Assembly: GCA_002842045.1 (NCBI GenBank)
Contig: PHBX01000029.1
Span: forward strand, 1 to 41,666
Direction of reading: 5' to 3'
DNA: 41,666 bases
From: Chloroflexi bacterium HGW-Chloroflexi-3
GTDB taxonomy: Bacteria; Chloroflexota; Anaerolineae; Anaerolineales; Anaerolineaceae
Shown: positions 7,976-16,479 of the stretch, piece after piece
How the letters are laid out: every line of letters begins with the position of its first letter
Position numbering within the stretch: the stretch's first letter is position 1
The notes under the pieces: generated by a model
Seen by the model: only the letters and a program-made list of their open reading frames with translations
Database searches by the model: none
What the model was told of the DNA's origin: nothing
Translations under genes and position numbers: made by a program

Positions 7976-10900
7976 CGTGTCACCAAAGGAAGATAGATTC
8001 CCCATTGAATTGGAGATAACTGCAACGCTGGGTCTCCAAAAATCATGTAGGTAAAAATCAGGCTATCATTGCCATGATTTGCCATCAATGTTAATTTTGC
8101 ATTCAGATCCATGGCACCAAGGGTGGGATATGTGAGAGTTGAGAAGGCTGAGAAAAATCCACGTTGGAGTAATTCATGGCCATTGACATAGCCATTGCCA
8201 GGTGATGAGAGCATGGCAACTGCACCTTTATCTACGACACGGGTCAATTCTTCCGCCAAAGAACGACGATCGGTAGTCTGACCTTCCAAATTGGGTGGAA
8301 AATACCAGTATCCATCAACACAATCCAATGAAAACACGACCGGGTACAAATCCTGATTGGAAAGCTGCGGAATATAATCCACATGAAAGACCTTTTCAGC
8401 TGCCCAATAGGGAATTGCGCCATGCCCATTGAAAGAAATGATCTGGTTCCCCTGGTTAAAAGCATGAATAATATCATTCGTAACCGTTGAACAATTATCG
8501 AGAGAGAGAGATCGACAATCGTAATCATCCAGGAAGATCTTATTGATCTGGTATGGAGATTGAATTTCATCAGCAATGACCTGATTAACGATGGCTGGAA
8601 AGTTACCAGCTGGATCTGTCGAACAAACTGTCCCCGGATCATTATCAGTACAGTTATCCGGATCCTGGAGGTAATAGTTATCTGCCACAAAGGTAAGGTT
8701 TCTTTTCCAATCAGAATCCCCGTTTTCAAATTGAATGGTTTTATTGATAAAAGCTTGCAATTCTTGCGTGGTGTTGACAGGCAGACGACCAATCATGGCA
8801 TCCGGAAAGATATCATCCCCAGCCACAGCAACCAGATCACTGAGACTGTCCACCTCACCCTGCAACGGATCGACCCAGACAAAATTTGGTGGCATGAAAA
8901 TTTCTTCTGAGGTTCTAAAATTTTTAAGATCCCAATGCCCATCTCCAACCAATAATACATAGATCGGTGCTGGTTTTTCCCAATGCTGATAGATATACCC
9001 AAAGAAGTTCTTAATCGCAATGGGGTGAGCGATGCCGAAGTTGAATTGGTTATATACATCCTGCAGATCGACCAGCCGAACTCTGTACCCCTGGGATGAG
9101 CGATAATCTACCAGTGTTTGTAAATCCTCAAGAAATGGTTTGGGTGAAATGATCAGGTAATCGGCTTGTTGGTTGGGAGACAAGAGATCTGGCGGTGAGT
9201 ACACGGAGAGATTTTCTGAAACAGCTTTGATCGCATCCAGGTTTGAAACGAAGTATTGCTGCGTCTCTAAAATATCCTGATTAAATGTAAGCAATCCGGC
9301 TTCAAATTCAGGACTCTGAATGACGAATGGCTTCAAAGGATTCGAGATGTTCCACAAATAATTTTCTGGGGAAGAGAGATTAGAAATCTGGACATCAACA
9401 GCTTCCGCTGGATTAATGTTAAATAACAGTTGGCCATTCACTGTCTTTAACTCTCTAAGATAACTAACTGAGAAGTAATCAAACCCATAACGAGAAGCCG
9501 GTAATCCCACCGATTGAACTGTGTAAGAAAATTTATTTTCACCCGATATCAAATGCTGTTGATTGATCCATCCCGAAAAGGAATGGCGAACAGCCCCATC
9601 CCAATCATCATCAGACAGGAGTTGGTCATTCAAGGAGAATTGAAGATGGTGATCAGGGCTGATGGTTGAACTGGATGTGGCTGAAACAATCTGACCTTCA
9701 ATCTGAGCATCCTGTATTGGAGAAATCACTGGATCAATTAAATTAACCAAATAACTTTTCGTCAATGGAAAGGTTTTAACTTCTAAATATTCCCAAAACC
9801 AGGTATCTTCATTGGTGAAATGGGTTGTCCACCAGACTTTTTCCTCCTCAAAGCGAGCTTGATCCACAAAGGTAGTAACTAGATTCCCCGAGCGCGGTGC
9901 GCCATCTATTTCTGTGATTCTCAAACCAGGTGTATCAGATAGGTAAAGCCAATATACATTTGTGTTGGTGTATTTTTCCAACATAAAGTCAGAAAATTCT
10001 GGTTGCCAGGATCCATATGCTGGCCAGTGATCTGCTTGATGCGCATATAACGCCGATAAATAATCACCTTGAAATTGCTCACCATAAAAGAGAATGGATT
10101 CACCTGGTTCAAAGAATTGATCATCATCTCCTTCAAATTGGTAGGCAACATCTCGACCTTGATTTTCCAAATGGAAATAAACAGGATTTAATCCTTCCAG
10201 ATCAAACCCAACTTGATGAAGGTCTTCATAGGTGATCCGGTAGATGCCCTGATCTTCAATTTCCATTCGGGCACGTGTTTCCCATGGTGCTCGAAGATCA
10301 CCCCCCCACAGAACGGGAGGATTAGATTTCCACAAAGAGCTATCATCAAAATTTATGATGTCTGGCTGCAGCGGATTACTAGCACCCAGTAAATCAATAT
10401 TTGAATTTTCAGAGAATTTCACCGGGTCATCAAACGTAATTTTGAGTTCGAGGTTTTTGTTGAATAAAAATTTATTTGATACACAATCCCAGCGGATTGG
10501 ATAGAAATTGATTGAAACAAGATACTGATCTCGATACCAGAACGGATCACCGATTTGGATTTGGCTTTTTGATATTTCCTGCGCACATGAGTTGTAACCC
10601 ATGGTTGGTGAGTTGTTAATCAATCCGGTTTCAGAGGTGGATGAATATTTCAGAACGTCCGGCGCAGAAACACGCAGTTCAGGCGAAATATTGATAAAGG
10701 TTTGCAGGGAGGAGCCTGCAGGCAACACTACCGTCGTGGAAAAATATGGAATGTCCGGTTTTCCAGGATTGGTAAGAATTTCTGCATTTGGAATCGAAAT
10801 GGAGTTTCTCTCATCTGTGAGTTTCCATTGAATAGATGGGATATGTAAGCTTAAGGTGATGGAGTTATTTGTTCTCTGATATTCGATCTTAGGTGCAATT

Positions 10901-11037
10901 GTTACATGAGTAATATTTCCCGTCGAGAAAGCCAGCGTGAAAACATGCACTACCAATATCAAACCCGTCAGAAATCCGATTTTGATTTTTGATAAAACCA
11001 AAATGAACCTGGATAATTTCAACCAGGAATTTTGCAT
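7972..11037 (-). CDS. Large secreted gingipain-like C25 peptidase
   Basis: A 1021-aa protein with an N-terminal hydrophobic export signal (about 18-38), a propeptide-like region with 'PGKPDIPYFSTTVVLPAG' as in C25 propeptides, a beta-rich domain, then the catalytic domain: 'DYLIISPKPFLEDL', 'YVLLVGDGHWD', the His motif 'SFNGHGAIPYW' (His872) and the Cys motif 'FSLDCVDGYW' (Cys906). The protein ends in 'GIYLPLVTR', a short hydrophobic/basic tail. A purine-rich 'AAGAGAA' lies just upstream of the ATG, and the gene begins 15 bases after the stop of the 57-aa peptide gene. It is predicted to be exported and Cys-dependent, specific for Arg or Lys if like gingipains, though specificity cannot be read here. 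Confidence 0.85.
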   Translation of the reverse strand: MQNSWLKLSRFILVLSKIKIGFLTGLILVVHVFTLAFSTGNITHVTIAPKIEYQRTNNSITLSLHIPSIQWKLTDERNSISIPNAEILTNPGKPDIPYFSTTVVLPAGSSLQTFINISPELRVSAPDVLKYSSTSETGLINNSPTMGYNSCAQEISKSQIQIGDPFWYRDQYLVSINFYPIRWDCVSNKFLFNKNLELKITFDDPVKFSENSNIDLLGASNPLQPDIINFDDSSLWKSNPPVLWGGDLRAPWETRARMEIEDQGIYRITYEDLHQVGFDLEGLNPVYFHLENQGRDVAYQFEGDDDQFFEPGESILFYGEQFQGDYLSALYAHQADHWPAYGSWQPEFSDFMLEKYTNTNVYWLYLSDTPGLRITEIDGAPRSGNLVTTFVDQARFEEEKVWWTTHFTNEDTWFWEYLEVKTFPLTKSYLVNLIDPVISPIQDAQIEGQIVSATSSSTISPDHHLQFSLNDQLLSDDDWDGAVRHSFSGWINQQHLISGENKFSYTVQSVGLPASRYGFDYFSVSYLRELKTVNGQLLFNINPAEAVDVQISNLSSPENYLWNISNPLKPFVIQSPEFEAGLLTFNQDILETQQYFVSNLDAIKAVSENLSVYSPPDLLSPNQQADYLIISPKPFLEDLQTLVDYRSSQGYRVRLVDLQDVYNQFNFGIAHPIAIKNFFGYIYQHWEKPAPIYVLLVGDGHWDLKNFRTSEEIFMPPNFVWVDPLQGEVDSLSDLVAVAGDDIFPDAMIGRLPVNTTQELQAFINKTIQFENGDSDWKRNLTFVADNYYLQDPDNCTDNDPGTVCSTDPAGNFPAIVNQVIADEIQSPYQINKIFLDDYDCRSLSLDNCSTVTNDIIHAFNQGNQIISFNGHGAIPYWAAEKVFHVDYIPQLSNQDLYPVVFSLDCVDGYWYFPPNLEGQTTDRRSLAEELTRVVDKGAVAMLSSPGNGYVNGHELLQRGFFSAFSTLTYPTLGAMDLNAKLTLMANHGNDSLIFTYMIFGDPALQLSPIQWGIYLPLVTR

Positions 11038-11052
11038 GCTATTCTCTTGAAT

Positions 11053-11226
11053 TTATTCTTTGGGGGTTAAGTAATCGGATTCAACCGGCCAGTCCCAGCC
11101 ACGCAATTCCGCGTCAAGGGGGTTTAGGGTTGTTTTACCTAGTGGACTTGAAACACCAGCACTTGTTTCTATATCCGCTTCAAAAATGATGGCGGGTGGT
11201 GCATAGGGAGGTTTTGACTCTGTCAT
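11053..11226 (-). CDS. Small RiPP-precursor-like peptide (57 aa)
   Basis: A 57-codon gene, ATG at 11226 to TAA at 11053, preceded by a Shine-Dalgarno 'AGGTG' 6 bases before the ATG and by a promoter at 11265-11294. The N-terminal part, residues 5-24, has the layout 'KPPYAPPAIIFEADIETSAG': a Y-x-x-P-x-I leader motif, an acidic stretch and a small-residue Ala-Gly site, as in leaders of ribosomally made, modified peptides. Residues 25-57 would be the core: no Cys, several Ser/Thr/Asp/Glu, two Trp in 'RGWDWP' and a charged C-terminus. It lacks a hydrophobic signal peptide. The C25 gene follows after 15 bases and a PqqD-like gene lies in the same operon. No radical SAM, cyclase or transporter gene is in the window. 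Confidence 0.65.
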   Translation of the reverse strand: MTESKPPYAPPAIIFEADIETSAGVSSPLGKTTLNPLDAELRGWDWPVESDYLTPKE

Positions 11227-11264
11227 GTTGACACCTGCTGTTATGGGATTTTAAATACTGAATT

Positions 11265-11294
11265 ATTATACAGAATATTTTTAAATAATTACAA
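11265..11294 (-). promoter_or_regulatory. Sigma-70-type promoter for the peptide/C25 operon
   Basis: On the minus strand, TTGTAA (11294-11289) and a perfect TATAAT (11270-11265) are 18 bases apart. The -35 box overlaps the stop codon of the YdcF-like gene, so the peptide gene seems to have its own promoter inside the junction of two same-strand genes, leaving a leader of about 30 bases. Assigned by eye from consensus. Confidence 0.5.
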
Positions 11295-12092
11295 CCATCC
11301 TTGCAAACGATAAATCACGATCCCGATGTATTCTTTCATCACGATTGTTATATCCGACAAATGACTTGCATTTGGAACCAGACCGACCAGCACTTCCGCA
11401 AATGTCGGATGCCAGAGCGACTGCCAGTTGTCCTGGGTGATGCTGTAGTCAGCCGGGGCAGGGATGACTTTGAACCCCTGCTTTTCAAAAAGCGCTACCG
11501 AACGCAGCATGTGGCTGGCGGAAGTGACCAGGATGATCTCGTCGACACCCATTTCACGCAGGATCTCTGCACTGTAGAACGCATCTTCAGCGGTATTACG
11601 CGATTGATCCTGAAGAATGAGCGCTTCTTGCGGAACCCCGATCATCAACAGGATGTCGGCCATATCCTGGGCTGGCGTGGTGGTGCGTGAGCCAGACCAT
11701 TCGATATTGCCACCACTCAACAAGATCTGCCCGGCGATTCCGGATTGATACAATCTGGCGGCATATAACACCCGATCACCCGCACCGTTGGTTTCTGTCA
11801 TTTGACGTGGATATTGCTGTGATTCTGTTCCCCCACCTAACAGGACAACCATACTATCCTTCGGTAGATTTTCTGAAGGTAGATAACGCCATTCAAGAGA
11901 TCTTGCCAAGATGGCTGGTACCCAACGATTGCCGCCCACAAAAATGATCACGACCACCAGAATGATGATCCAGCGTGACTTCCGACCCCCGGAATGTTTG
12001 CGGGTGAGAAACAAATATGCAATCAATAGTAACCAGACGAGACCCAGTGGATAAAACCATAAAGGCAAGAATTTTGAAAGAAAAACAAACAT
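11289..12092 (-). CDS. YdcF/SanA/ElyC-family (DUF218) membrane protein
   Basis: A 267-aa protein with two N-terminal membrane segments (about 8-27 and 40-60) followed by a DUF218 domain: 'VVLLGGGTE' (about 82-90), 'ILLSGG', 'SRNTAEDA' and 'ILVTSASHMLRSV', the usual sequence of family motifs. Members such as SanA and ElyC act in envelope integrity and peptidoglycan-precursor metabolism. It starts 2 bases after the stop of the kinase gene, so it is the third gene of a phosphatase-kinase-YdcF operon. The exact reaction is unknown. Confidence 0.85.
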   Translation of the reverse strand: MFVFLSKFLPLWFYPLGLVWLLLIAYLFLTRKHSGGRKSRWIIILVVVIIFVGGNRWVPAILARSLEWRYLPSENLPKDSMVVLLGGGTESQQYPRQMTETNGAGDRVLYAARLYQSGIAGQILLSGGNIEWSGSRTTTPAQDMADILLMIGVPQEALILQDQSRNTAEDAFYSAEILREMGVDEIILVTSASHMLRSVALFEKQGFKVIPAPADYSITQDNWQSLWHPTFAEVLVGLVPNASHLSDITIVMKEYIGIVIYRLQGWL

Positions 12093-12094
12093 CT

Positions 12095-12988
12095 TTAGCC
12101 TACCAATCGTCTCAGGACAGAATCGAGTGAATATCCATAACTTTCACCAAAGAGATTCAGGTGATTGAGAATATGATAAATATTATAAACTTCAAAACGA
12201 TCCTGATAACCAGGTTCCAGGGGATAAATCTCTTGATATGCTTGGTAGAAAGCAGAACTGAAACCGCCAAACATTTGCGTAAAAGCCAGATCTGCTTCAC
12301 GATCTCCATAATAAACCGCAGGGTCTATTAAAACCGGGGTGGATTTTTCATCCCCGATCACATTACCACCCCAGAGATCACCGTGCAGCAAAGACGGTTT
12401 GCGAGGGATTCCTCCGATCCAATCGTCCAGATGAGAAAGAAGTCGATCCAATTTCTGGCGGCGGGAATGTCCACAATGCCGGTTTTGTTTTGCCAGGTCT
12501 ATTTGTGGCTGCAAGCGCTGATCACGAAAAAAGCTTATCCAGTTAGCTTGCCAGGCATTGTATTGCGGTGTGCTACCAATATAGTTATCATGATCCAGCC
12601 CATATTGAAGTGATTCACTTTTTAAGTGTAATTGCGCCAATTGCTGACCACAGACTTTTTGATCGAAACTGGAGCGACGATCGATCCATTCTAAGAGGAT
12701 GAAAGCTGGGACGCCAGCTTGCGCTTCCTGCGCTTTGATGACAGCAGGCACCCGGATGGCATTAACAGCTGCCAATAATCCCAACCCCTTTGCTTCTGCG
12801 GTAAACATATTCGGTAATGGTTGTGGATTCCACTTTAGAAAATATTGACTATTGCTGGTTACAATCTGCGATGCATGGTTGATGCAACCACCCCCCAGAG
12901 ATTGGATCTCAACAACAGGTCCTGGATCCCCAATTTCCTGGAGCGCTTGATCCAAAGCTATGTTTAAGGTAGCTGGTAGAGCTGTCAT
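12095..12988 (-). CDS. Fructosamine kinase family protein
   Basis: A 297-aa aminoglycoside-phosphotransferase-fold kinase. 'SLGGGCINHASQIVTSN' (about 29-45) is the family's ATP-loop region, 'YFLKWN' supplies the Lys, 'LLEWID' the hinge, 'LLHGDLWGGNVIGD' the catalytic loop and 'PVLIDPAVYYGDREADLAF' the metal-binding Asp motif. These match fructosamine/ketosamine-3-kinases, which phosphorylate glycated amines and lead to deglycation. The gene overlaps the phosphatase stop (ATGA at 12985-12988), and pairing with a low-molecular-weight phosphatase is common for this family. All catalytic elements are present and length is normal. Confidence 0.88.
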   Translation of the reverse strand: MTALPATLNIALDQALQEIGDPGPVVEIQSLGGGCINHASQIVTSNSQYFLKWNPQPLPNMFTAEAKGLGLLAAVNAIRVPAVIKAQEAQAGVPAFILLEWIDRRSSFDQKVCGQQLAQLHLKSESLQYGLDHDNYIGSTPQYNAWQANWISFFRDQRLQPQIDLAKQNRHCGHSRRQKLDRLLSHLDDWIGGIPRKPSLLHGDLWGGNVIGDEKSTPVLIDPAVYYGDREADLAFTQMFGGFSSAFYQAYQEIYPLEPGYQDRFEVYNIYHILNHLNLFGESYGYSLDSVLRRLVG

Positions 12989-13449
12989 AATCCTTCATTT
13001 TCGATAATATTGTTCAGCAACCCCTCACATCCTGCATTGACCAATTTATACACCTCATCAAAATTATGCTCATAGTACGGATCCGGCACATCCAACGGGT
13101 ATCTTTTGGGAGCAAATTCCATCAATCGCCTTACTTTTTGTTTGAAATAATACTGGATATCTTCCACATTTTCCTGATCCATAGCAATTACATAGTCATA
13201 ATCCTTAAAATCCTGCGATTGAAGTTGTTGGGCACGTTTGCCACCAACTTCAATCCTGTTTTCGGATAGGATCAAGCGGGTACCAACATGGGGAGGTTCG
13301 CCAACATGCCACCTTCCTGTGCCTGAAGAAGCAATGAAAAAACGGTCAACCAATCCCTTATCCAAAACCATTTTCCTGAAAACTGCTTCCGCCATGGGCG
13401 ATCGGCAAATATTTCCTGTGCAAACAAACATAACAGCAATTTTTTTCAT
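12985..13449 (-). CDS. Low-molecular-weight protein tyrosine phosphatase
   Basis: A 154-aa cytoplasmic enzyme. The P-loop 'VCTGNICRSPMAEAVF' near the N-terminus gives the Cys-x5-Arg signature, and 'DVPDPYYE' near residue 128 provides the general-acid Asp. It could dephosphorylate protein Tyr or low-molecular-weight phosphoesters; in this context phosphorylated fructosamine-derived or phosphoarginine substrates are equally possible. First gene of the three-gene operon with the fructosamine kinase and YdcF-like protein. Confidence 0.9.
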   Translation of the reverse strand: MKKIAVMFVCTGNICRSPMAEAVFRKMVLDKGLVDRFFIASSGTGRWHVGEPPHVGTRLILSENRIEVGGKRAQQLQSQDFKDYDYVIAMDQENVEDIQYYFKQKVRRLMEFAPKRYPLDVPDPYYEHNFDEVYKLVNAGCEGLLNNIIENEGL

Positions 13450-13542
13450 TTGAAATCCTTAGACCAATAGATGTTTTTATTTATACCAAAAAATAGAGGG
13501 GTGGGAAAGAAAAACAATATTGGAAGAACTTAAAGATAAATA

Positions 13543-13569
13543 TAAGGACCTGCGAAGCGCAAATCCTTA
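13543..13569 (-). terminator. Hairpin downstream of tRNA-Lys
   Basis: TAAGGA (13543-13548) pairs with TCCTTA (13564-13569) around an inner TGCG/CGCA stem with a 3-base loop. On the minus strand it is followed by an A/T-rich but not pure-T stretch. It lies about 40 bases beyond the tRNA 3' end and could end the tRNA transcript. Confidence 0.4.
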
Positions 13570-13611
13570 TTAAGTTTTGGGGTAACGGCGTTTTTCCCCA
13601 CAGATGTCAGG

Positions 13612-13684
13612 TGACTCACCAGGGACTCGAACCCTGAACCGATTGATTAAGAGTCAATTGCTCTGCCAGTTGAGCTAGTGAGCC
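13612..13684 (-). tRNA. tRNA-Lys (anticodon CTT)
   Basis: A complete 73-base cloverleaf on the minus strand: acceptor stem GGCTCAC/GTGAGTC, D stem GCTC/GAGC, anticodon stem ATTGA/TCAAT with loop CTCTTAA (anticodon CTT, reading AAG), T stem CAGGG/CCCTG with loop TTCGAGT, discriminator A. The terminal CCA is not encoded in full (ACCT follows). It stands alone between the phosphatase operon and the Sdh-type genes. Confidence 0.95.
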
Positions 13685-13738
13685 AATGTCGCATGGCAAT
13701 TATACCTAAATTGAGGGGGGTGTCAATGAAGGGAAAAT

Positions 13739-14113
13739 CTATCCTCGACCCACAATGACCAATACCAACCAAATGCCATAAGCAATAGAACCAATACCCA
13801 GAACGACCAATCCATAATTGATGAGCCGAAGCACTTTGTTGGATGGATGCAGGTCGAGCAGCACGCTGCGTAAACCCATTAATGCATGGGTGACCACAAA
13901 GATCAGGAATGCAATTTCCATGATGGGGATAATGGAATTTTGATAATAGCGGACAACATCGGCGTAGGTCAATAGACCACCTTCGACGATTAAATGATTG
14001 ACGATCAGGTGAATAATTAATACAACAATGACCAGAAAACCTGTTAGAATCTTCAGAAACCAGAGCCCAGCACCTTCACCCGATCGAGGAGTAACATCAA
14101 AACCGTCTCTCAT
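13739..14113 (-). CDS. Sdh-type membrane anchor subunit D
   Basis: A 124-aa protein with three membrane segments (about 20-42, 60-82, 95-120). 'VTHALMGLRSVLLDL' (about 79-93) matches the succinate-dehydrogenase anchor motif H-x3-G-x-R, whose His is a haem b ligand; another His lies in the first segment ('IIHLIVNH'). It is last in the operon with the SdhC-type anchor, iron-sulfur subunit, GlpA-like flavoprotein and GlpK. A Shine-Dalgarno GGAGAG precedes the ATG. Because no SdhA is present, it may anchor a glycerol-3-phosphate dehydrogenase rather than succinate dehydrogenase. Confidence 0.8.
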   Translation of the reverse strand: MRDGFDVTPRSGEGAGLWFLKILTGFLVIVVLIIHLIVNHLIVEGGLLTYADVVRYYQNSIIPIMEIAFLIFVVTHALMGLRSVLLDLHPSNKVLRLINYGLVVLGIGSIAYGIWLVLVIVGRG

Positions 14114-14130
14114 ACTTCTCTCCTTCCTTA

Positions 14131-14517
14131 TTAATGGGTAAACATACGAATAGCAAAATAAATGATGGCAATGATAGCCACAGTCATCAATCCGATAAAG
14201 AGTTGCTTTTGCTTGCCACCGGCGATGCCAAAGCTGGTAATCCCGATTCGAATTCCATTCAACCCATGAATGAAAGCTGCAGCGATCACCAACAATTCGC
14301 CAGCCAAAAAGATGGGATTCTTTACGAGAGCAATAAAACCGTCATAGGCTTCAGGACCTCCGGCTAATTGTCCCAGCATAATTAAATGAAGGAAGAGATA
14401 AAGCGTGAGGCCAAGACCGGTAATTCGATTAAGGATAAATGCCCAGGAACCAAGGCTCTTGTTCCGAGGATCGAACCATTTTATGAGATTTATAGGTTTT
14501 TGTGGATGTTTTGCCAT
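14131..14517 (-). CDS. Sdh-type cytochrome b anchor subunit C
   Basis: A 128-aa protein with three membrane segments. 'RITGLGLTLYLFLHLIML' (about 30-47) has the SdhC family Arg and His, and 'FIHGLNGIRIGITSFG' (about 83-98) the H-x3-G-x-R motif. The start ATG at 14517 is chosen because it has AGGAG just upstream; a longer frame to 14631 would overlap the iron-sulfur gene and lacks family similarity. It pairs with the gene at 13739-14113 to form the haem/quinone membrane part of the complex. Confidence 0.82.
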   Translation of the reverse strand: MAKHPQKPINLIKWFDPRNKSLGSWAFILNRITGLGLTLYLFLHLIMLGQLAGGPEAYDGFIALVKNPIFLAGELLVIAAAFIHGLNGIRIGITSFGIAGGKQKQLFIGLMTVAIIAIIYFAIRMFTH

Positions 14518-14525
14518 TTTATCTC

Positions 14526-15239
14526 CTACTTTACACCAAAGAATTTTTTTATACGTCTGGATACTAATTTCTTGCGCAAGTCCATAATTCGCCAGGCTGG
14601 ATCGACATGCGATGGGCATACTTCTGTGCATTCATAGGCACTGTGACAGCGCCAGGCTCCGTTTTCCGAATCAACCAGTTCCAGCACACAGAGATTAAGA
14701 TCCCCGGATTGTTGCGCTCCAGCCAGGACAGCGGGGCCAAGATAGGCTGGTGTTGTCAGCGCAATCGGACAGGCGCTGATACATAGTCCACATTCGATAC
14801 AATCGGATAACCGCAACAGGTCGTCATCAGGGTCAAATTTTCCCTTACTATCTTCATGGGCAATGGATACAACAGGTTGATGTCCGACACTTTCCATGCG
14901 TTGATAAAAGACAGTCATATCCACCGATAAATCACTGATGACAGGAAAATTCCGCATGGGTTCAACACGAATGACACCGCCATCCTTTGTCACAGAGCGA
15001 ATGGGTGTGATACAGGTAAGTTTTTCAACGCCATTGACAACCATACCGCAAGCCCCACAGGTAGAGTGATGACAGGCATGTGAAAAGACCAGCGAGCGAT
15101 CATGGAATGCCCAAATCCGTTCTATGCCATCCAGTACATACTCATCCGGATCGACTTTCATTTCAAAACGATCATAATGGGCAGCTTGGCTACCTTTTTT
15201 CCGGAAAATTTCGTAAGTAATAGACCAGGTTTGTGTCAT
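14526..15239 (-). CDS. Succinate-dehydrogenase/fumarate-reductase-type iron-sulfur subunit
   Basis: A 237-aa protein with all three cluster motifs of SdhB/FrdB: 'CHHSTCGACGMVVNG' plus a later Cys in 'KLTCIT' for [2Fe-2S], 'CIECGLCISACP' for [4Fe-4S], and 'CHSAYECTEVCP' for the third cluster. Length is normal. The ATG overlaps the stop of the GlpA-like gene (ATGA at 15236-15239), coupling the two. In place of a fumarate/succinate flavoprotein, its operon partner is a glycerol-3-phosphate dehydrogenase, so electron flow from that flavoprotein to the membrane anchors is the likely role (inference). Confidence 0.88.
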   Translation of the reverse strand: MTQTWSITYEIFRKKGSQAAHYDRFEMKVDPDEYVLDGIERIWAFHDRSLVFSHACHHSTCGACGMVVNGVEKLTCITPIRSVTKDGGVIRVEPMRNFPVISDLSVDMTVFYQRMESVGHQPVVSIAHEDSKGKFDPDDDLLRLSDCIECGLCISACPIALTTPAYLGPAVLAGAQQSGDLNLCVLELVDSENGAWRCHSAYECTEVCPSHVDPAWRIMDLRKKLVSRRIKKFFGVK

Positions 15240-16420
15240 GCGACCTCCCGGGTTTGAGCAATGTGAAACTTACGGTATGAAAGAATTGGAATTTCAGCTG
15301 TCTGACAGGGTACATGCATACCCAATTTCTGACAAACCAGATCAGCTGTCTTTTCTGCCATCAGGCGCATGGTGGTGGCTTTCCCACCTGTGATGGTTAC
15401 CAGCCCATCGACATTATCAGATTCTTTATGATCGAAGCACTTGAACGTTCGGGTCAGACTGCGTCCCTTTGTGCCCGAATCCAGGAGTGGACGGGATGCC
15501 ATAAAAGCTCCGCGTTCTTTGGTGTGCTTAATGGCTGGGATGAGCTCACAACCACGATCGAACATGAGCTGTACCTGATCATCAAAAACCGGAATGTAAT
15601 CCAGATTATCCGCTTCAAAGGAGGTAGTGCCAACCGTGATCATCTTGCGCTGTGGAACGATAATATCACCATCGCCAGGTTCGTTCAGTCGATTGATCAC
15701 ACGCTGGCACAAACGTTGATCGTACGCCACCATCACACCCGGGGTCGGTTTGATGGGTAGATCAATATTTCCGGCAAGTGCTGCCACTTCCCCGGCCCAG
15801 ACTCCAGCAGCATTGATTACGATATCAGAATTGATATCATTAATTTGATTTGATGAGCGATCAAGATACTTTACACCCTTTACATTACCCATTCCATCCA
15901 GGATAAAATCCTGCACTTCACAAAAGAGGTGAAATTCTGCTCCATGTGTATTGGCAGAAGCAGCGAATCCCATCGCCAGGCGCAAGGGGTCAAAGGTGCC
16001 ATCCGGGACTTTGAACGCAGTGATCAGTTTTGGATTGAGGTTAGGCTCAAGCGTCAATGCCTGTCTGGGATTTAATTCTTCTATTGAGATATGACAGTCC
16101 GCACAGCCCTGTATGAATGCTTCTCGATACGCCATATCTGACTCATTCAATGCAATAAAGAGACCACCGTTGGGTTCAATCACCTGCGGAATGATCTTGC
16201 GCAGAACCAGATTCTCGTCTATGCATTCGATAGCGGATTCCTGATCATCCACTGCATAACGGGCACCGCTGTGCAAGAGTCCATGCGTTCTACCAGAAGT
16301 GCCATTGACAAGCGGTCCCCGTTCCAGAACTGTGACCTTTATTCCACGCTGCGCCAGATCATAAGCGACCGCCACCCCGGTGAATCCAGCTCCGATCACA
16401 ATCGCTTGCGGTTTATCCAT
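15236..16420 (-). CDS. glpA: GlpA-like FAD-dependent glycerol-3-phosphate dehydrogenase
   Basis: A 394-aa flavoprotein. The dinucleotide-binding motif 'VIGAGFTGVAVAYDLAQRG' opens the protein, 'GRTHGLLHSGARYAVDD' is diagnostic of the GlpA group, and 'VPDGTFDPLRL' and the C-terminal 'TITGGKATTMRLMAE' are also family motifs. It oxidises glycerol-3-phosphate to dihydroxyacetone phosphate. E. coli GlpA is about 540 aa with a C-terminal Fer2_BFD-type domain; this protein lacks that domain and no GlpB or GlpC gene follows. It lies between glpK and an SdhB-type gene whose ATG overlaps its stop. Confidence 0.85.
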   Translation of the reverse strand: MDKPQAIVIGAGFTGVAVAYDLAQRGIKVTVLERGPLVNGTSGRTHGLLHSGARYAVDDQESAIECIDENLVLRKIIPQVIEPNGGLFIALNESDMAYREAFIQGCADCHISIEELNPRQALTLEPNLNPKLITAFKVPDGTFDPLRLAMGFAASANTHGAEFHLFCEVQDFILDGMGNVKGVKYLDRSSNQINDINSDIVINAAGVWAGEVAALAGNIDLPIKPTPGVMVAYDQRLCQRVINRLNEPGDGDIIVPQRKMITVGTTSFEADNLDYIPVFDDQVQLMFDRGCELIPAIKHTKERGAFMASRPLLDSGTKGRSLTRTFKCFDHKESDNVDGLVTITGGKATTMRLMAEKTADLVCQKLGMHVPCQTAEIPILSYRKFHIAQTREVA

Positions 16421-16479
16421 GCGTTTTGCTCCATTGTAAATTTTTTCACAATCATAACATATCCATAAAAATCGTAATA

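Noticed and set aside
11053..11226. Lasso-peptide precursor
   Set aside because: No Asp/Glu stands 7-9 residues after a plausible core start at Ala23 or Gly24, and no lasso cyclase or B2 protease gene is present.
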